The notes below the pieces were generated by a model. That model did not search any database, had not been told where the DNA came from, and saw nothing but the letters and a program-made list of their open reading frames with translations. A program made the translations under genes and the position numbers. From NCBI RefSeq assembly GCF_037975245.1, contig NC_092567.1, positions 3,085,214 through 3,149,213 of the forward strand: a stretch of DNA of 64,000 bases, written 5' to 3'. This stretch comes from Apostichopus japonicus. Lineage: Eukaryota; Echinodermata; Holothuroidea; Aspidochirotida; Stichopodidae. Positions within the stretch are counted from its first letter, which is position 1, and every line of letters starts with the position of its first letter. Positions 58,490 to 64,000 of the stretch are shown one piece after another.

Positions 58490-59754
58490 CGGCAACGCAA
58501 TGAAACATTTCAGACAATCTGGAATTTTAATAAACAACGGTTAATTACTGAAATTACTCGTCATGACAAAACATACTATTCGCGTCGGAGACTTTGGTCA
58601 AAATAGTTAAGCAGATTTTCAGAAATACTAATCGCGTTATCATAGCGTGCGTGTAGGCATCTAATATCATATATTTACGACATTGGTGACAAATCTACAA
58701 TGGTTCTGAAGGGACAGGTGAGTTCTTCAAAACAATTTAATGTTGCATATTTTTGTTGCGCTGACCAGTTACGCTAACGTTACCGCTTGACAAAAATGAT
58801 AAAACAAATCGAGTATGGTGTGTTTCAAGTAACTTGGCAACAAGTCAAAGATATGATTTTGATAGAGTTGTCAAGTATACGCTTTATTCATATCTTGGCC
58901 AAATTTATCAAGTTGAGTATGTGCCTTGTCAACTCGATAAAAATCATTTGAAGTGACTACAACTCGCCGGTTCCTTCAGTAAGTAAAGCGTAATTATTCC
59001 CTGCTGTGCAGCATCGATAGAGATAAAGGAAGATTTCTAACAGCATATATATATGTGTTACTACTCTCGATATGTTATGTTTAAATGGCATTGACTTTCA
59101 GGACTTTGGAGTACTACACTTGTAAGCAATGGCGGAAGAAGGCGGTATCGGGGAAGGGAGGGGGGGCTAGGAGGGACACACTTTTGGATAGTGGGAGGTG
59201 TGAGATTGACTTGAGTGCAACACATTTTCTCAAAGGTTTCTCACAATATCAACCATGAAAAGAGGAGGGTCTTTTTCTTTTTAAAAAGGTAAACTTTCAG
59301 CTGTGAGGCACTGTCATCTGTGACGGCCACCTATTCGACAATGTGAAACCTGTGGTTTTGATATCGCTGAGCAAACAGTAGGAAACGTTTCCCAAATGGA
59401 AATGAGGGCGGTATTGACGAACTTAGCTTGCACAGTCTCCGGAATGTTTGACGTTATTAATTTGCAGATAACATTGCAAGGGTCGTACCTGTACCTCGTA
59501 AGATTTTGCAGAGGGATTCAACTGGTAATGCATAAGATTGGCATGTAATATATTTGTTTAGTAGTCGAATGAGAACCTTATTTATAATACATCAACAAAA
59601 ACGTATGTTCCTCAGACGTCTTCTGCGGTGCCAGCAGTTATTTATACAACATTTAACGACATTTTAACTACATAAAATTATTAACATTTACTAATTGGAT
59701 ATTAACAAGCGGGAGGTTAATGTCCCATTGATAATTTTATTCTACCTGTTTTTT
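58490..59754. other. No gene seen
   Basis: AT-rich. Position 58700 carries an ATG with a GACAGGTGAGT donor-like signal (ATGGTTCTGAAGGGACAG|GTGAGT) that could be a first exon, but nothing downstream supports it. Confidence 0.4.
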
Positions 59755-60110
59755 TTAAAGAGGCCATGACACGAAAAATCCAACTCATCGAGAGTAACTT
59801 CCTCTGAATCTATGAGAAAATCTATGTTCAAAACTATCCTCAACACCTTGAAAACCTCAAGGACTAATTAGTAATTAACGTTTTAATATTCGCATCCGAA
59901 AATAGATATCTGAGAATGCGATTTCACAACAAGACAATGATGACGTCATGTTAGGAACACACGTGCAAAGCCCAGGCATGTATCGGATGCGCGACGATCA
60001 TACCGTTCCATATACACGCACATTTACACTGAGAGAACAACCACTGTATTACGCTATATCGTTAGAAATTTCAAGTTTGTTTTACAACTGTTGTAAACTA
60101 TCCGAGAGAA

Positions 60111-60356
60111 ATGCCGGTCCGTTGTGTTGTTGGGGGCTGCATAAATATCATTACCCATGCAATTAGCCTTCATCCATGGCTGAAGGACGAAAAAAACACG
60201 GCGATTATGACCAAGTTAGTGCACAACACCAGCGCCGATTTCACTTGGCCTAGCCAGTATGCAGCTCCGAATGAAGCGAACACTTCACGGAAGCATACTA
60301 CGATCCCTCCTTTTTGTTATGAAATAAAACAAATGGACTTTAACGGTTCGACATAA
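60111..60356 (+). pseudogene. Decayed THAP-domain start of a transposase
   Basis: The frame opens MPVRCVVGGCINI, the M-P-x-x-C-x4-C start of a THAP zinc finger, followed by ISLHPWLKDEKN and later DFTWPSQYAAP. The second zinc-ligand pair (C…H in a C-x-x-H-F context) is not in place; after SQYAAPNEANTS the sequence leaves the family pattern and stops at 81 codons. THAP fingers bind DNA at the ends of P-like and Kolobok transposons. Its place 350 bp inside the left TIR fits an N-terminal DNA-binding domain. Confidence 0.7.
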
Positions 60357-60769
60357 AAGAGTCATTCTTCTGTCAAGTAATCCACAAAAACTACTCTGAA
60401 GACCAGATCGGGGAACAGGAAACCTCCAATGGGGCAAGTGGCGATCCTTAGGAGGTAGCGCGCCGAGCACTAGTAGTACTAGTATTAGCGTTACTACACT
60501 GAAGTCGCAATAGAAGAAGAGATTTTACTGTATCATCTAAATTAACACCCCCTTCATTGCTCTATTGTATACTAATAAGCTATGAGGTTAGCTTCAGAAG
60601 CGATGGGTTACATCTTCTTGTGAACAAATCTCAGTGCCCCAATTTATTTCTGGAATATGCTGGATCAGTTAGTTATAGCAATAATTTCTTATTCCTATTC
60701 CAGGAAAACAAATTTTTATGTTGTGGAAGGAGTAGGGGTAATGGGGATGGGTCAAAATAGGTAGGTAAA

Positions 60770-62320
60770 AAGATTTTATTCCAAAGGGTGTTTAATTAAA
60801 TCTCAAAGCGATTTATTTTAAAGTCACAGAGCCAAAAATTCACACAACATAGTTCAAGTGTTAAATCATTGAACAAAATTTATTCAGTTCTAGACAGTCA
60901 TTCTGGACAATCTGAACTAACATTAACAACAATCATTGTATTATATGACATAAAAGTAAAACTGTACTTTCCATAAACATTATCATTCTTAAATTACACT
61001 AATGTAATTTGTCACATCAAAGGAGGTTAAAAGAAAACAACTTTTTTGCTTTAAGCCTACAAAACAGTTGCATGTCCATCGCTATCAATCGTTGTTGTGA
61101 CAAATTAATTAGAATAATCCAGAATCAAATACAATAAAGGGTTATTTAAACCAAGAAACACTGCACGAAGTAACTCACATGCAAAAATGTTACACAAGCA
61201 CGACGACACGTACAACACTGATGGGCAATGTGAAACACAGCATCACACGCATTAAAACAATCGAAGACCATTAACAGGGTGTACTGCTGAGTTTTTGAAG
61301 AAAGACTACAAAACAAACCAACTGCTGCTGAAGAAACAAAGTCTAAACATTCAAGAGTTCTGCTGCCTCCATTGGTCTTTATTATGACTTTCTGTCAAAT
61401 ATCATTGGTGATATGGATATTTTGGCTTCCAGATTAAAGGTACGAATCAAACGTCTGGGAGGTAAATGCCCCTAAAAAGGTCAATGCCCGTTCCCTTATG
61501 CACATATTATATGACATCACGGTCACGCAAATACTTGTGTCCAAATGCTTCAAAACATGCCTTTTCTTTCATTGTTGATGTTGGGTCTGGAATATAACCT
61601 TTTCATCCTGAATTAAAAGTCTTGAATTTCAATATATCAACACTGAGGGAACCCTGACGGATTGATAATCCAACACAATTGTAGTTTAGAAAAGGTGTTC
61701 CTGGAGGAATTTCTCAACCAAGGCTTCCTATACAATGAGTTTTCTCCTGGCAACTTGAATCCAGTGTAATGACCATTGGCTGGAAAATCACTTCTGATCC
61801 TTTGGACTGCACATGATGGTAGCACAACCCTGACGTGTCTTGCTAGGAACCCCAAGTATCATTGAACCTGTTGACCGTAGGCTATGTATCTGTACTGCCT
61901 GGGAAAAAATTTATGAAAATTCAAAATGTATTAATGTTGGCCATAATGTCCACAATAACAAGCAGGCATACAATGTACAGTTATGGTTACATTTGTTGTG
62001 ATTTTACACCTTCCGTGTATCATGAAACATTCTTTTGTTTCAGAAAATTGATTTGCAAAACTCCAGGCCAAAGTACTAGCCAAGTAATAATGAGTATGAA
62101 ATAACACATATGCCTACCTAGCATGGCTGCATAATGCAACTTACATCCCCGAGCCAAACTTTCAGTATGCAACAACCCTACTAGTACTACACACTCTACA
62201 TATGGGTTGTAAGTTACCGTAACACAACGCACAATACGGTTTAGGGTGTTCCGCGAATTCCAACAACACATGCACAAAATGGACTGGATTTTGTTTTTAA
62301 ATGCTTCGTTAATAAATTCT
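60770..62320. other. Interior of the Kolobok-like element, no domain recognised
   Basis: AT-rich with short frames on both strands, none showing a DDE-type or zinc-finger pattern. Any transposase core has been lost or is unrecognisable. Confidence 0.5.
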
Positions 62321-62323
62321 TAC

Positions 62324-62598
62324 CACGTTGTATGTTCCTTGCAATGGTTTCGAACGGATTTCTTCTTCGATATGTTGTGGAGCTTCAATTTCGGCTCGTT
62401 TAACAGGCTCGAACTGATACGGTTCTAACACCTCCGCTCCACCCTCAACGTTCGGTTCAATATTGGAATGATCATCGCCTTCACTCTCTGCTTCGAATAT
62501 GAGAAAGGGCACTCTAATTATAGCCCAATTTCACTGCCTAGTGAAGAACCATTATCACTTTGAACTTCGGTTGCCGCAATTGGTTCTGGATCCGCCAT
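62324..62598 (-). pseudogene. P2X7-like accessory ORF, first exon, frameshifted
   Basis: On minus, ATG at 62598 opens MADPEPIAATEVQS… and stops at 62518 after GLU-rich sequence. A frame shift leads into FLIFEAESEGDDHSN and then LEPYQFEPVKRAEIE, ending at a donor AACGTG|GTAAGA near 62324. The acidic leader followed by PYQFEPV is the pattern I recall upstream of the cysteine-rich P2X7 intracellular (ballast-like) domain in many invertebrate repeat-linked proteins. The cysteine-rich part is not seen here. Confidence 0.5.
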
Positions 62599-62932
62599 TT
62601 CACAGGAAATTTTGATTTGATATCGCACTTGTGATCGGTGTTTTGTTTAGTAACTACTAGTGGTATGTGTACTTGTCTACTGTGTACGTGAATGGTATAT
62701 TCGGAGGATCGTAAATGTGTTCAAAACGTGACGTCACATGACGTCATGCGAATCGGAAAATTTTCGAGTAAACAAAGTTTCAAACGCCGAAAAGGGTAAA
62801 TTCATTCTCAATTTTCGACTTGAAAAATCAAGTTTTAAACTAGCAGAATGGTTGATACATGTTCTAGAGAACATTCTTTGATGGATCCCAAAAATATAGG
62901 ACTTTGAAATTTTCGTGTCATGGCCACTTTAA

Positions 62933-64000
62933 TTATATTGACAAACGATACAGACTCTACGATGTTAGTTATAGCGACCTTTTGAGAAATAACGATAATA
63001 AATGTGCCATGTGGTTAGGAGGGGGTGGGGGGTGGGGGCTGATCGAGTCGTGAACCTGCTTGTTAGCAGAATAATTCCGGAATAAACAAACATAAACAGT
63101 ATTTTAATAAATGCAGTTAACGTAAGAAAAGACAAGCAAATTATTTTCAGAATGAAAGCATTTCTGAAAAAAGGCCAAACTAAGAGGAGGTGAAGCTGAC
63201 TTTACTGTGAAGCTGCACCGAGCATGGCAATACCACCCTCCTGGGAGAAACTAAGATAATATACAAATATAATATATTGTATAAGAATACATAGTATAGT
63301 AGATTTATTAATGCAATTTGACACAAGGACGTATATTAAATGAGTGTGAACTGTGTCAAAACTCAATAACATCAATGTCAGATTATATATAGTGAATTCC
63401 CAAAACAATATCAGGAATATTGCCCGAATTTCCACGTCAATAACTTGCTTGGGTCTGTTATCCATCACCCCCCCCCCCCCCCCCCCTTGCATACTTCGCC
63501 TATGAATATTTCTCAATCGGGCGGTACCATCCTCTTCCGTTAGAGCAACATAAATGTAACATGTCACGAAAATTACATCAGGCATTAATAAATTAGACAA
63601 GATTAAAGCAAGAAGCGGACATATGATTGTGTTCACACATATTTCTTGGGTTTATACCGAGTTGTGTACTATCATGTGTAACATATATGACTTCAGAACC
63701 TGACACCAGCGACGTAAATAATATACTCACTGATTGGGCAATTGCTCTCCCAGTAAATCCTTGTGCCCGCACTGAAAAAATAAACTAGTCAATATTGCCA
63801 CGGACTAACGTTAAATTAGTCTGTAACGTTAGTTAATGCACACGGACTAGCAAAAATCTTCGTTTCATCGCTGCTTCTTAGTCAGTTTACACTGACTAAG
63901 GAAAATATAATCGCAGCTTGGTCGGTGGCGACGGACTAAGGTATTTTAACCCATGGACTAAGAACGATACGGACACCCGATTTACGCCATAATCGTAGCT
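62933..64000. other. No secure gene; repeat edge at the right
   Basis: The 144-codon minus frame (63202-63636) is interrupted by a G-run-derived Gly stretch and has no domain. From about 63765 GCACTGAAAAAATAAACTAG begins a sequence with repeated CGGACTA(A/G) motifs (63800-63965), which looks like the end of another inverted-repeat element running out of the window. Confidence 0.45.

Larger units (their letters stand above)
59759..62928. mobile_element. Kolobok-like DNA transposon, 3.2 kb, decayed
   Basis: The left end AGAGGCCATGACACGAAAA and the inverted right end AGTGGCCATGACACGAAAA are flanked by TTAA on each side (59755-59758 and 62929-62932). TTAA duplication plus a THAP-domain frame at the left end is the Kolobok combination as I know it. 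The two recognisable coding remnants point toward each other, THAP on plus and P2X7-like on minus. No catalytic transposase core is visible, so the copy is non-autonomous or internally deleted. Confidence 0.8.

Noticed and set aside
1-64000. CRISPR arrays, bacterial operons, ribosome binding sites, rRNA
   Set aside because: The tandem repeats here lack unique spacers of regular length and the sequence is clearly animal-type nuclear DNA.

Overview
This is eukaryotic, animal-type DNA: AT-rich, intron-bearing, full of microsatellites and decayed mobile elements, with almost no long open frames. The best taxonomic clue is the only substantial host gene. It lies on the minus strand and can be rebuilt exon by exon: an Ig-like ectodomain exon, a transmembrane exon, two tiny linker exons, a 1484-bp NACHT exon, and a C-terminal run of short exons. 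Its linker (…MLPKTHRTPEE…) and the stretch just before the NACHT domain (…PYIRDRMYCVDK…) match, as I recall them, Ig-TM-NACHT proteins of sea cucumbers. I therefore suggest a holothurian echinoderm; this is inference, not a database result.

Layout. 1-6.2 kb: repeats and no clear gene, though the receptor gene may continue here toward its 3' end. 6.2-20.1 kb: the receptor gene, reading right to left. Eleven exons from 19144 down to 6233 join with matching phases into 824 open codons. The Ig exon (19759-20108) carries in-frame stops and a frameshift. Introns hold a LINE fragment, a ~144-bp satellite and a dispersed repeat. 20.3-22.0 kb: a 75-bp tandem repeat and degenerate TGACCTT-rich repeats. 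22.1-27.8 kb: a CTAACATACATG minisatellite split by a 4.6-kb inverted-repeat element that has about a dozen GTGATGTCCGAAAC motifs at its two ends. 29.86-35.34 kb: a fold-back type element whose inverted arms are themselves tandem repeats; it contains a decayed non-LTR retrotransposon and a small transposase-like N-terminus. 35.8-39.7 kb: a GGTACC-rich minisatellite and a large ATCC array with a MITE inside. 39.7-43.2 kb: a poly-G associated dispersed repeat and a ~130-bp satellite carrying DR1-like AGGTCA repeats. 43.3-53.1 kb: dispersed repeat copies, a pair of diverged duplicated segments, and two related inverted-repeat elements lying head to tail and sharing one 9-bp target duplication. 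One of them contains an intact 208-codon frame of unknown function. 57.1-58.5 kb: a third related element in the opposite orientation. 59.76-62.93 kb: a 3.2-kb Kolobok-like element with TTAA target duplications, a decayed THAP-domain reading frame on plus, and a P2X7-like reading frame on minus.

How it fits together: the receptor is a membrane-anchored NLR-like protein with a C-terminal part built from two tandem copies of a four-exon module. Everything else I can identify is mobile or tandem-repeat DNA. I found no tRNA, rRNA or other structural RNA gene that I would defend, only a tRNA-derived SINE and hammerhead-like stem-loops inside repeats.
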